A DNA stretch of 64,000 nucleotides from Cloeon dipterum (Eukaryota; Arthropoda; Insecta; Ephemeroptera; Baetidae), in the NCBI RefSeq assembly GCF_949628265.1, contig NC_088789.1:20391883-20455882 (forward strand), in the 5' to 3' direction. Position 1 is the first letter of the stretch. Each line of letters begins with the position of its first letter. Positions 1 to 12,600 of this stretch are shown one piece after another. Below the pieces are notes generated by a model. The model was not told where the DNA came from. It saw only the letters and a program-made list of their open reading frames with translations, and did no database searches. The position numbers and the translations under genes are program-made.

Positions 1-2016
1 TGCAGTCTTCCGGCCTGTCCGACGTGGAAAACTCGTCGACGAACAGCTTCTGCAGCACCGGACACGCCTGCACAACCTTGTAGAGGTTGAGACGGTAGTG
101 CGTGGCTCCGTTCGGCAGGCCGTACTTGAGGCCCAGCTGCGTCAGGGTCGGGCCGAAAATGTGCAGAATTCGGTAGACATCCACGTCACGCACGCCGTGC
201 AGCTCCAATGCAACCAGTCTTTCCCTGGGAATCGTGGCCAGCTTGGCGATGGAGGAGGGTTGCAGATCCTGGCCGAAGATCTTCAATTTGCCCACGGTGA
301 GGCTCTTGGGCCACTCGCACTGCAGAGAATCCAGTTCCAGCTCGGTTAGGTGCACCACTCGCTCGGCTTCTTGCTGAATGCGGCTGAATTTCTCCACGAA
401 GCCTTTCCAGCTGTTGACCGGGAAGTTGTCCGACAGGTAGAAGTGGAAGTTGGTCAGACTGGGGGTCCGGGACGCCACGTTGGCCATTAGGGCCACTATG
501 GTCTTCGTGCGGAAGCGTGACTGCTCCACGAATGATGGGTTTGGTATTGTGATCTGTAGACTCAGGCTGCGCAGCTTCTTCATGTTGGTCAGGTACCCTA
601 CGCACTCGCTCGTTTCCTCCTCGCTCAGGAAAATCGTTATCTCGAGTTCTCTGGAAAGGAACAAAATTAATTGAATTTTCATGACATGTTATCTATTTTA
701 TTTGATGGATAGAATCTAAAATAATCTGATTTTTTGCGATTGTTGAGTGAAACCGCACAAAAGGCTATTTTTGGTTTTTGGATATTAATTTAAGGGGAAA
801 TAGATTTGATGGGAATTCTAACATGTAACGAAGGGCCTTAACGCAATTTTTAATCATGACTTTGAAAAGTTATATACCAAAATTGTTTAGATCTTGACTC
901 TTTTTTAATCAATTTTTTAGACAAAACTGACCAAATAGATTCATAAAATTACTCCAAAATTATCAATCAACGGGAAAAATAGTTAAATTTGAAGTTGCTG
1001 ACAATAGTAAGTAATGGTTTATTGAGTTAGGGAAACATTGCTCACCGCTTAATTAGAATATAAACTTTGAAAATGATTTTCTAGCAAATTTAAACGGCAA
1101 ATCTTTGAAAATTTTAATCCCCAAAATTTTTAAGAGGCAATAATAGTCAAGGTTAAAGGTAAAAATAAATTTCCATAGTTTCACAGTTCATATTATATTT
1201 TAAGGCCAAAATTTCTTTAAAAGCTGTAAATCATATGGTTTATTTTACCCTTGTAAAACAAGTTCGGTTATCATTCTTCCTCTTTAAAATTAAATTTGAA
1301 AACCCGAAATGAAAAGTACGATTCATTTATGACTTTACTCGAGGTTTTGGTGATTTTTCGAGAGCACCCGCAAAGTTTTTGGCTCGCAAATGAAGTCCTT
1401 AATGCTGAGGAACTTGAGGTGTGTCCACTGGCTAACACTTTGGCAAGGGAAAGCGAACTGCAGTTCGTTAGGCCAGCAGAGCCGCAGCCACTCGATGTGT
1501 AGACAGTGTCTTTGGATGTGGTGCAGCAGGACGCATATCGTTTGAATGTTTTCAAAGCGCTGCTCGGTCGCCGGCACCAATTGCTGCAAAGCCACGAAAT
1601 CGAATTCGAGGAACGAATCGTTGACGAGCTGCAGCAGAAAATCGATCCCGACGCCCGCCACCACTTTCTTTTTGGCTTCCAGTGCGTCGATTATGAATCG
1701 GAATAGCGTCTTTGCCAATGATTTAGCTGTTTAAAGCATTATTTGGCTGGATTGTTTATTTTTATTTTTTTAATCCTTACGCATATTTTGTGTTAGGTAG
1801 TGAGTTCTCTCAAAAAGAGACGATTTTCTTATGATTGCTGTTAAGCAGAGATCCAATAATGTCCCAACCCTCCTTCTCTTCCATCTCTCTCGGTTGACAG
1901 CTCTCATTATCAAATTGAAAAATGGCTCACTAAAAGAAGTTTACTCAGTTAAAATCATTCTCATATTATGCAAGGAAAAATATGAATTACCTCATGTACG
2001 CGATTTCGTCTGACAT
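1..2016 (-). CDS. Leucine-rich-repeat-like protein, tandem copy A (3' end off window)
   Basis: Four exons were joined by splice sites and phase: 1991-2016, 1781-1929, 1339-1726 and 650 down to 1, where the gene leaves the window. The start is the ATG at 2016. The 404 residues seen are open throughout. Exon 3 holds an LRLCWP-type block and the fourth exon has irregular leucine-rich strands (for example KLKIFG and LHGVRDV), as in F-box/LRR-type proteins, but I see no F-box. Exon order, all three intron phases and several motifs (LRLCWP, ELQF, TNFHFYLS-like) match the neighbouring gene at 2551-4314, so the two are tandem duplicates. A protein-binding role is only inferred. The 688-bp intron at 651-1338 is AT-rich and I see nothing in it. 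Confidence 0.75.
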
Positions 2017-2550
2017 TTTGGTGCTGTCCTTAAATCCAAATAAGATTATGTCATCTGATGCCCATTGTCAATTCTAAACTGTGTTTTATTGCAAAGGAAT
2101 GAGCGTATAAGCATGAGCACCAGAAGCAGCAGTGAACACCGTCTATATTCACATTGCGGCTCTCGCGACTCACTTGTTCTCCACTGAACTGGAGGGTGCG
2201 CGCAGCCACGGGTGTCACATATAAAGAAGGGTTTCACTTTATATAACATAATAATCTGCAATTAAAGAAAATTTGAAATTTTTAAGGATATCAATTTCAC
2301 GTGGTTGTCAATGAAGCGCTTTTACCATTTTTGTTATGTTTATTTTAAATAATTTTATTTTTCTACAGTTTTTCCATCATGTGAAACGTAAAAATGTTCC
2401 CTAGTTTGTCAGTAAAATTATATTTATTTTTAATTCTCTTAAAACTTTGAACATTAAATTTATGTATTAATTATAAATATAATCTTGACACAGAATATTT
2501 GTTACTTACAAAAATAGCCAAAATAACTATAATAACAAAAATACCAATTT
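2017..2550. other. Intergenic gap between the two LRR-like genes
   Basis: AT-rich sequence holding the promoter side of copy A and the 3' side of copy B. The small minus-strand open frame at 2046-2261 resembles nothing I know and lacks splice-compatible partners. No RNA gene or repeat was recognised. Confidence 0.5.
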
Positions 2551-4314
2551 TTACTTAGAGCAGTCGAATTGCAGACTGACACCGAGCTCAGATATCAGTC
2601 GGATGAAATTTCCATCTAAAAAGGATTTCATTCTCCTCTCACTGACCAGTCCCTGGCATCCGATTTTAATTTTTTGTAATCCCGGTGCACGCTGAATCAT
2701 AATCTTAGCAATTTGCGCCAAAGTGGGGATCTGGTCTGGAAATTGAACGTCCAATTCCAAATCTATAACATTTTTCAAACTCGTAGGGTCTCCCTCAAGT
2801 GCATTTAAAACGGTCTGCAGCAATTCGCCGACGAAAATGTGCAGTTTGGGACTTAAATTGTTTGAGCCGATTAGGAACGTTTTGAAAATTTCACAGTTGT
2901 GGTATCGATTGATTATTTCGCTTCTGCTCCTGTAGAAATTAAACTCTCTCATCTGGTGGAAAAACCGTGGACTCAATTCAAACCCCTCAATTTCTTCTGC
3001 AGTTGAAAACTCATCCAGAGATATGCTTAGCAAACGCGGGCACATTTGCAGAATCTTGTACAGATTCAAATCTACCGGCGGGTGAGACCAGTGCAGCACT
3101 AGATGTTGCACTTTGCTCCCCAAAAACTGCAATATTTGGTAGAGAAAATCCGCGTCCACCTCGTTCAGTACCAGCGTGTTCAAATTTTCGGTAGGAATTG
3201 TTCTCAAGTTATCCACAGTGTCGGGGTTTGAGTCTAGAAAATCGCCGTAAATCGTTAGCTTGCCCAAACTAAGGTCTCTAGCCGGCCACGGGATCATGAG
3301 ATTGAAAACTTTCAGCTCGATCAGATGCAGGGGTCCGGCAAACCGGTCAGAAGTGACCAATTCTTCGATGAATCCGTCCGATCCTCGCGAAGGACAGCGC
3401 TCGGACAGCTCGAAGTGGAAGTGCGATAGTTTTGGCACGGAAGCAGCAATCGCCGCAAACAGTTTGTTTACTGTCCTCTCGCGGAATTTCACCACCTTCT
3501 CGTCTTTCGGGATGGTACCTAAAATACTGAGCTTCCGCAGATTCTGAAATTCAGCGAAGGCAGACACTAAAACCCAGCTGCTTATAAAAACACTCATTTC
3601 CAGGGTCCTGTAAAAATGCAAAATTAATATTTAAATTTAATTTAATAAATTCATACTCTAGTTCGTTGTGGTTTTGTGCCAATAGCTGCAAGCAGTTTTG
3701 GTCAAAAATGAAATCACGGGCCGATAGGAATTTCAGATTTTTCCACTGGGTTAGATGATTCAAAGGAAAGTCGAACTGCAGCTCTCTTGGCCAGCATAAT
3801 CGCAGTGCGGCTATTTTTGAGCATTTTTGCCTCAGATGGTGCAGACATACACTAATGTTGGCAATAGCGTCGAATGTATTATTAGACTTTCCCTGCATGA
3901 TCCATTCAAAATCAAACTCGGTCAAATTTTCCGTGCACAGAAGCAAGATCTGGTCCAATTCAACGTTCATTGCTTTGCTGAGGGAATTTTTCAAGACAGC
4001 CTGGACCAAAGTAGCAGCTGTGTAAATAGAGACCAGCATAAGTGACCAATAATTAAGTGGATAAATTCAACATACGAACTCTACTCAAAGCAGACCGGAA
4101 ATTGGGATCGCGTGCCATCTCCAAATTTTGAGTTACCTCATTCATGCACAAATTGAACAACGACTGCAAACGCTTACTTCTCAATCTCTCAGTTTTCAAT
4201 CTTGACTCAAGGCTAGTGAACTCCAAATCGCTAGAAATGCAGCAATGGTACCGGAAGTAAATCAATAAAATAATTTGTAAGTTACCTCAATAAATCTAGA
4301 TTTGCCTCATTCAT
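2551..4314 (-). CDS. Leucine-rich-repeat-like protein, tandem copy B
   Basis: Exons 4286-4314, 4076-4230, 3657-4017 and 2551-3607 join to 1602 nt, a 533-residue protein ending in TAA at 2551. Intron phases are 2, 1, 2, as in copy A upstream. The N-terminal 60 residues are charged and helical, with no signal peptide or clear F-box. The middle has the LRLCWPRELQF block shared with copy A. The large last exon has repeated LxxLxL-type segments (for example LGKLTIYGD, LNTLVLNEVD, VQHLVLHW, LLSISLDEF) typical of irregular leucine-rich repeats. The family is not one I can name; substrate adaptor or scaffold roles would be guesses. No transmembrane segment is visible. Confidence 0.8.
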
Positions 4315-5253
4315 GACTTGATATTTTCAAATGCTGCTGACGTTCTAAAGACGCTTGTGAGGTGTTTCGTTTATACTTGTTAGCGGTTTCCGCTCCTCAA
4401 TTCACGAGAGTCTTGTCTAATTTTAGCAACATGACGATGTGGTTGGTACTTTTATTTGAAAACGTGACAACGCAACGTGCTAAATATTAACTTTCATTTA
4501 AGGGTACTTATGAAATTTAATGATCAGATTTTGGTGTGTAGGTCTTGTTTCGTTTATTTATACATTGTACACGTAATTTGTAATGGTTTCGTTTTATAGT
4601 ACGTTATAGATTCAGCTCTCTCTATACATCGAGTAATTTTGGCTAGTTCTCACAAAAAGATCGTGTTTTTTACCTTAATATTGACGAGTTTTTGGTCTAC
4701 GACACTGCTTATGGACAATCGACAGCTTCTCAGAACTAATTATTATTTATTGTTGAACCATTTTTTAAAGTAGAAAATAGATCAACTAATCTCGTGAAAC
4801 CTTTGTGAGAGAATAAAATTTTCCCGTAAATATAGGTGTAGCATATTAATTTTCCGAATTTCGCTGCAAGTGCAGGCAAACTGAATGCTGTAAAAAGCTA
4901 ATATAGAGCTCTCGCCTACTGACACAGGGTTCTTTTCGCTACAGAGGTTTCGAAAAACGCTAAATTAAAAATGCACAGTTATTTTGGACTCAATGGAACG
5001 ACTTAAGAGCTCCTCCAGCAAGCTGCCCCGAACGTTGACTATTTAACAATACCATTTTTACAATTCAACAACAACAACTTATTGCAGATGGGGGAATAGT
5101 GTGTCGCATGTCGCGTCGCCGGAGGAGGAATAATATCTCATTAAAGCCACACAGATATTGTCGCTAAAGCAGCCCACGAATGAACGAGGAGTTTTCGACT
5201 GCGAATATCAAGCGGCGGCGGCGGCGGATATGTGCGGATTTGTTTGGCGCAGT
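4315..5253. other. Intergenic region, LRR gene promoter and ORP1 3' UTR side
   Basis: AT-rich, mostly without long open frames. It must hold the start region of the LRR-like gene at 2551-4314 and the 3' untranslated region of the ORP1 gene, whose stop is at 5254. I see no RNA gene or clear mobile element. Confidence 0.5.
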
Positions 5254-8200
5254 TTAAAAAATGTCGGAAACTCCTTCGAAATTGCGGTCCCAGTAGCCGC
5301 CGCTGTAGAGCCAGTCCTCCTGCCGCGTGTAAGGATTTGTACCCTGGCAAAACCACCTAAAAAATTAATGAAAAGCGTTAATTACTTCTCTTTGTCAGAG
5401 GTTGTATAAGCACCAATTAAAAATGCTTTCTTTTTACGTGCGCAGTTTTTTTTAATTCAATTGAGGTTCCTCACGACGCTTCAATAGAAAAAATAAAAAA
5501 GGTGTACAGCACGGAGAAAACGTTTGGAACTTTTCTTTATAATGCATATGCATGTTGAATGAATGAAGTCCGAGTTTTTTTTGCATTAAATAAATTTAAT
5601 TGCTACCTTGGAGGCGGGTCTTCTTCTTTGGCAGCTTTGAGCGATTTTCTCGTGTCTCTCTGCTTTTCCTCGAGCCTAGTCTTTTCAGCTGCGGCACCAT
5701 CAATATCTCCCTCTTCCAATAGCCGAATGTCGGGCCTTAGTCTGCGGTCCAAAAAACGAATGAAATTTCTTCCAAAGTCAAAATTTGCAGAAATACCTGC
5801 AGTCGGTCAGGCACAACTTCTGCTTCATTGCTGGCTCCATTTCGTTCAGGGACATCGCGAAAAGCGTAAATTGGAAATACTGAAGCAAGATGCAGATATT
5901 GAAATGCAAAATGCAGAGGAGGATAAGAAATTGAACACGCTCAATACAAATTGTTAAAAATTTCACTCACATCACTGGTGTTTGGAGGCCGGGGTCGCAC
6001 CTCCCACAGACTGGTTGAGTTTGGAATGTCGATTGAGTAGGTTGAGTCTGATTTGGGAATCTCGCCCTCCGGGACTTCAGGGGGCGGTGGGGGGTCGTCG
6101 GGGTTGAAAGAGGCTCCGCCGCTGAGGCCCTCGTCGCGGCTGCTTTTGAAGGGGCTTTTTAGACTGTTGAGCTTTTTCAGCACGCGCGAGTGCGATGGGC
6201 TGCTCGTCCCGCCACTTTTCTTGTCGTCCTTCCTGGAAATCAATTCGAAAAACGTCACTTAATAAATTTCGAGAAAATCGTAAGAACATTCTCTTTAATC
6301 ACAAAGCAAAACGTTCGATTTTTCAAATTAAATACCTTTAACAAGTTTTTTACTCACCGATGAGATCGAATGATTGGATCTCATAGTAGGAATTATATTT
6401 ATTGAATAATTAATTCATTAACTTTGCTAAAACCTTATCAAAATAATTAGTTCCTGACCTAAATTTGTGCGTGTTCTCCTTGAAGTAGGCGTCGTACGAT
6501 TCTATGTCGGTGCACCGAATGAAATCCGTCCACCTTCCGTACAAGAAGAACAGCTTGTTTTTCCTGCAATATCCCATAAAATGAGTCATAGTAAGGTGCT
6601 CGCGTGCCACGCATACCTATTGTCGGTGATGTACCCCTCAACGCGGTGCAGCTCTTTCGAAAACCAGCCGGCCGGTTTGAAGGTGAGGGTGGCGCGATGT
6701 CCGGTACGGTGGTTCACGATCTCCATCGAGCCCGACTGCTCCATCCACAGCTTGCCAACGATAATGTTGTGCACGTAGCAATTAACGTTGCTCCACGTGT
6801 ACGCCTCTCCCCACCTGCATTCGTAATTGGACCAGGATTGAATTGCGAATCGATTCAGCCCGAGCGCACCCCTGTCACATGCAAATGCGATTTCCTCACC
6901 TCGGTAGCTCGACCGTGACAGTTCCTTTTGGCTGGATGGCGACATCCTTACCCCAGAACTTCAGCTTTGGGTAAATGGAGCCGTGGAAAATAAAGTGCGG
7001 ACTGTCTGCGTGGAAGGCTGACACGGGCGGATGGTGACTAACTTGCTCGCAAACCACCCTAATGAATTTAAATTAGCCTGCGTTGTAAATTCTCTACACG
7101 CTGGCGGGTTGTTACCTGAAATCGTCTCTTTCCAGTTCGTAGGTCTCGCCGAGCAAGGGGTTGAACGGCTTGCCCAGGCGTTCCCAGTTGGAAGACAAAG
7201 CACTCACAGCAAACGCCGCCACATACTGAAACATTCATTGTTTCAGCGAAAGGCTCAGGTGGTAGGTTGGACTTTGCTAGTGTAAAGCAAAGAAATCAAA
7301 GTTCACACCAGAAACTACGAAATTATTTATCAAGAAATTTTCCGTTATTTATTGGCGATTTGTGGACAATTTTTGATAACGTGATGTCTCATAATATCCT
7401 AGTGAAGCAATTTCAAAATTAAGGTGTGCCGTAGATCACGAGCTAATCAGACAGGAAGAAGGTTATGGAGGGCTATTGTATAAAATTGTTGGGTATATTT
7501 CCCTGACTTTTGAACCTATAACAATTTTTGTTTTAATCGGGGAGATTGTACAGCGAGTGGGTTTTGCATTTTTGACGGCAATAAAACTTAAAACTACAAT
7601 TATTTTTCCAGTGACATTTCACGAAAAAGAACTCTTAAATTGTCACATATAAGTTCATATACGTGCTTTGACACTTGTCTGGATTCAATAATTTTACTGA
7701 AGATGAATTTCCTGTCAAATGTATCAAACAACTATTTAAAAAATTCACCACTTTTTAAAATGTTTTCAATTTTTAAGGGTTGAAAATCCACGGAAAACAC
7801 AAAGAAAATGATCCGTGGTAACCTTTCACCTTTAGCCGTTAAATTCAGTGCTCATTCTAGCGGGTTTGGCGTGAGTAATTTAATTTTTTACATATTCCCG
7901 CTCTTGCAGATTATACTAGGCGTTTGCTAAAATTTCAGACAATTTCCCTTAAAGAATGAAAATTTGACGAATTATTTTTTTTGCAGATTTTCATAGTGTA
8001 GACGGATATTTGGTGTTGAGTTTCGTGGGTTTTGTAAAACAATTTCACTAATTAACCAGGTCTCTCTGATAGATGGTGAAGTATTACATAAAAACTCTTG
8101 GGAGCCAAATTAATAATCCGCAACATTTTGCAGTTGGACGCATCGATTTAATTTTTGCTTAAAGTGATTTGAGGCAATTAATCTCCTCCTAACTGTTGGT

Positions 8201-9619
8201 AATTTTTCTTATTTAAAATTACCTTCATGCGGTCGACTGGATCCTCTTGTTCGGAAGCTACCCTCAGGAGGTACGAGTATTCCATGTACTCGACCATTCG
8301 TTGCAGGAACGAGAGAGGTTCGTTGAATATGACGGGCATGGTGATTTTGCTCAGCTCCTTGCCGATGCAGTTTTTCAAAACGGACCACAGGTTGAAGTCA
8401 TTCTGACTGAACATCGGCACCGGCAGGGTCTGCCTGCACTCGCAAACAAACAGGAATTGTGGTCAAAAATCGAATGAAACGTGACAATTCTTTATTACTT
8501 TGTGTTGTGAGTGTTTCGTGTTTAGTCTAAAATCTGCAGTATGGAAACGGATAAATGTATGGGTTCTATTATGAATGACGGGCTTATATGTTAGCGAAAA
8601 GTATGTAATGCAGCAGGCAAGCCTATTAGAGAATGAAAGAGAATGCAGCAGACAAATAGAAGTAGAAAAATAAAAAAGGCAACATACCAGTTAGTTAGCG
8701 AGAAGCCCGGGGCTCAGCAGAGATTTTATGTTTCGCAAAGCAAAATTGCTGCTAGCGGGGAGAAAATGTTTAGGCAAAGGATTTTCCTGTGTAAATGTAA
8801 AAAAATTACCCTAAAAATCGGCTTAATGCCACGACTAATTTGCCCTTTTTGTCCGTTCGTGGGATAAAAAGCATTTCGCGTGATTTGGGAGGAAGGAAAC
8901 GTTTCGCACGCGATGTTGGTTGGCTTTTGTGTTTTGTATTTTGAGAGTTAGTAGGTTAGTTCACTGTGTATAGCGTTAATGTTCAGTTCATTAAAGGCGG
9001 AGGAAGTGTCCCACTCGCAATCGAAGCAAATGCATTACACACATAATTAGCCTCGGAACTCGCAACATTAATCAAAACAGAGCCTAACACTGACTGAAAA
9101 TAAAATGGATTCTGGCTCGTTAACTGCTTTTGAGTTTTGTGTTATTAATTTGCATTTACGAGTCAGAATTTCCTTATATAGTAATCGTGTTGACAAAATT
9201 GATTTTCAGTCAGTGTTGCTTGTGGTTAGTTATCCTTCAATCAGCTTAATTCACCTTCTTCTCAAGCTTGGACGAGAACAAGAAGAAAAATCGTGCGCAA
9301 TTTTCAAAGCGCGTGTTAGCAAAAGACTAGACTCGGAATTGGCTCTTTCTCCGGAGGCCACGTGCCGCCGGAAAACAAACAGCAGACGTTTAATGAGGTC
9401 GTTTCTTTTTCCAACGAGAGGCTCTTTTGCTCTTCCTCTGCCGCAGAGAGAACAAAAGAAAAAGAGCCGATCGCTCTTCTCACAGTGCATATTTAATCAC
9501 CCTCGTGCTTTTTTAATGCGCCCGGGGGCGCAATCGATTTGTGTCCGACACCGGCAAAAAGGGTCTACTGACCTGAGGTGCTTTTGCGTCGGCTGGTACT
9601 CAGGGTCTCGGCCGGCCAT
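5254..9619 (-). CDS. OSBPL1A: ORP1 short form (ORD only), alternative first exon 9573-9619
   Basis: A 47-bp exon at 9573-9619 begins with ATG ([10 protein letters not shown]...) and ends at a good GT donor in phase 2. That is the phase of the long-form exon ending at 14894. Both therefore splice to the acceptor at 8433 and read [13 protein letters not shown]. With the nine shared ORD exons the product is 1413 nt, 470 residues: a lipid-transfer domain without ankyrin repeats, PH domain or FFAT motif. Vertebrate OSBPL1A likewise makes an ORD-only short form of about 437 residues from an internal promoter. The first exon is inferred from ATG, phase and donor quality; no transcript was seen. Confidence 0.7.
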
Positions 9620-12600
9620 AGCTAAAACACACCATAGATGTCACGATCGCACCCAACACCGACGCCGACAATCGAGTCCGCCAACAATCAGGAAAGTTAA
9701 TTGTTCTGTGATGATCATGCAACGTAATTTAGGAACTTATTATTGTTTTTTTAACGCTTGCCGCAAAAGGGTACAGCTGTAATGACTGAAAATAGGCCAC
9801 ACCCTTCTGATTCTGATCTCTGTTGACCTTTAGGCAAACACTGTTTAATTCGGTTTGAAGCTTTTGTTTTTCGTCGTAGCATAGCGGCAAAATTGCGCAT
9901 AGCTCAACAAACACAAGTTATAAAACTGATGAATTGATTATTTCTCTTTTCTTGCAATAAGTACATAATTATCGTTTGGTTGTTGAGCTATGCGCATTAA
10001 AAAAAATAAATCAAAATTATCAGACGAAATTAAACTAAAATCTGGTTTTTCTTGTAGAAAACCATTGGGAGCGCTAAAATTTGCCGACATTTTTGTTAGA
10101 AATCGCAATTAAATATAAACATTCATCTCCCGTCCCAAAAATAATTATTATATATATTTTTGAATGATATATATTCTAAATTCAAATTTTTGAAGTATTT
10201 TGATTCTGCAAACCCTACAAAATACTGATTTCCAATTTCATGCATTTAACTAGTCAATATATTAAGGATTCACTTAAAGCCAAAATTTAATTAGAGCGCG
10301 CTGTAAATTTTTAAGAAAAGTAGTTGCAAAGTTTGCACAGTTTTTAAATGGTGATCGAGGACTGTCTCCACCCTGCTTGAAATTTTATTTTATTTAAAAT
10401 CAAAGAGTTTACACAGAAAGTTTCACACACTGTTGGATGGATCTCGACAATACGAATCGAAATCTGCCAAGAAAATATGGTCAAGTGCATAAATTTTGGA
10501 TAATATTGGCAAAACTAGGCTTTTAACTTCAGCCTCTTGATTATTGCACATTGTAGAACAAATATTTTTAACTCATAATTTGATCAACTGCTCATTGAAC
10601 ATTAAAGTTAATAATTATATAATAATTTTTCATTGTTGCTTTCTGTATATAATTATCCACCTTAAATATGTTATTTAAAATGCAAGAAAATATTTAAAAA
10701 TGAATTAAAAAGTACTCTTAATAGATTGAACCAATCTTAAAAGCCAATTTTGACCCAAAAATTTCGTTTTTCAAGAGTAAATAGCATAAGAATATCCAGG
10801 ACGTATAAATTTATCCTCAGAGTTTTGCCCTTGTGTTTGTAATAAATCCACATTTTCACTCTCATTTTGAGGCATATCAATTTTCTTATCTTGTTGTGGA
10901 AAGTGCAAAACTTAGATCAGGCCGTCTACTTGCGTAAACTAGTTTTACGGTGTTTGCGCCATACAAAAAGGCGACTGACTATATCTGCACCCGCCGAGAG
11001 TGATAAATGCACGTTTCGTTTTCTTTATCGCAAGTGCGAATGGCAGTAGGGCGGCTTCTTTTCGTTTGAAAAGGTCGGGGTGGCGGTGCCCAACCCAAAG
11101 CGAAATCGATATCGTCACGGTCCATCCAATGTGTGCTCTCACCAGTTGCTCAGCCAGCAGCGAGAGATGCATCCGTAATTGGCACCCACCCTCCGGTGTG
11201 CATTGATCTCGGCTCGGAGGCGGCGGGCAGGGTGCACATCACGTGTCCCTCACACAATGCATATTGATCAAGCAGCCGAACGAATAAAAAAAAATAATTA
11301 ATAACAGCCTCTTTGTGGTGGTGGGGGCTGGGTGAAATAAGTGCACAGTCAGCGATCGAACACTCCATCGAGCGTGACCGCAATTAAAAAATTTTAAGCC
11401 GCCCTCCGTGTTGACTTTTCAACCCGATTTTATCAAGATGTGGGGGAGGACTGTTGAAATATTTAGAAAGATATATCAATCTCGACATTCTGTCATAATA
11501 CAAGCTTATAGACGAGCCTTTGTAAGGCTTTCCTTGTTTCTCATGTTCGCGTGTGTCAGCAGCGGAGCGAAAACAAACCTCAAGCATGACAAGTGATGCC
11601 AAGTGGCCTGCTTTTTTCGCGGGCTGAAATTACATTTGAGCCGGCCAACTGAAATCTCATTCGCTTTGCTAAACGGCGCGCTGCTCTCTCAGTCTCTCTC
11701 TATGCAAAACAACGCTCCCCAGTGATCGTGGCACAAAAGGGCCTTACTTTATTGGATTTTGCCAGCGCGGCAGTGGAGTGCTTCGAATTCCCATAAACGC
11801 CAAGTTGGGCGTTTCGCCGCCTCCAGAAATTACCATAAATTGGTTTATTGTGTCGTGCCGGGAAATTGGTAAATTATAGCTACTTAAGGAAAACATTTTC
11901 CGGGCGCTTATGTGTATTTAAGTATCTTTTTTGCACTGATGCATTCAAAGTGAATTGATACCGAGCACAAAATTAAAGCGATATTTGCATTTTGGCTACA
12001 TGAAGAAGTTGTTCGAGATGATTATTTGTTATAATTAAACTCTTAAAATTTCAATAATCGAACAGGAACAGCAAATCCGAAAATTGAGCTAATTTTCTCG
12101 AAAATTTACCGTGCCTCGACTTGATAAATAAATGGTGATTGTCTCAATACGGTCGTTAGAATTAAAATGAAAATCCTTAGCAAAGAGACAAAGCTTGCCA
12201 TTTCAAGAGATCACAAACTTTGCAGATCCTTTTTTTTTTAAATAAAATCAGGTAATATACAGTTTTGTCATTTAAGGATTTTCCGCATCAACCCTCTTTT
12301 ATGATATTTCTTCCTAAAAAATAGCATCGATATGCCCAAAAATTATTTTAGCTTCAAACATTCTGTCATAATATGGAATGTAACGTTCTAGAATCTTAAT
12401 TCCGCGGTGCTTGACGCTCCTTGAAACGGATCGATCTAAAACTCTGATAAACGTGCTCCTTTGAAAGACGTCATCTTGCAAACAATATTAAAATTATAAA
12501 ACAGTCCATGAAATTTTACCGTTTCTCAGCTTGTTTCAACGCACAGTTAACCCACCCCTATATATACCCATTTAAAAGCGAATTTCGCGGCAGCGTAATT

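Noticed and set aside
9105-9782. 225-codon open frame on the plus strand
   Set aside because: It covers the ORP1 short-form first exon on the opposite strand, has low-complexity basic composition and no protein-family signals.
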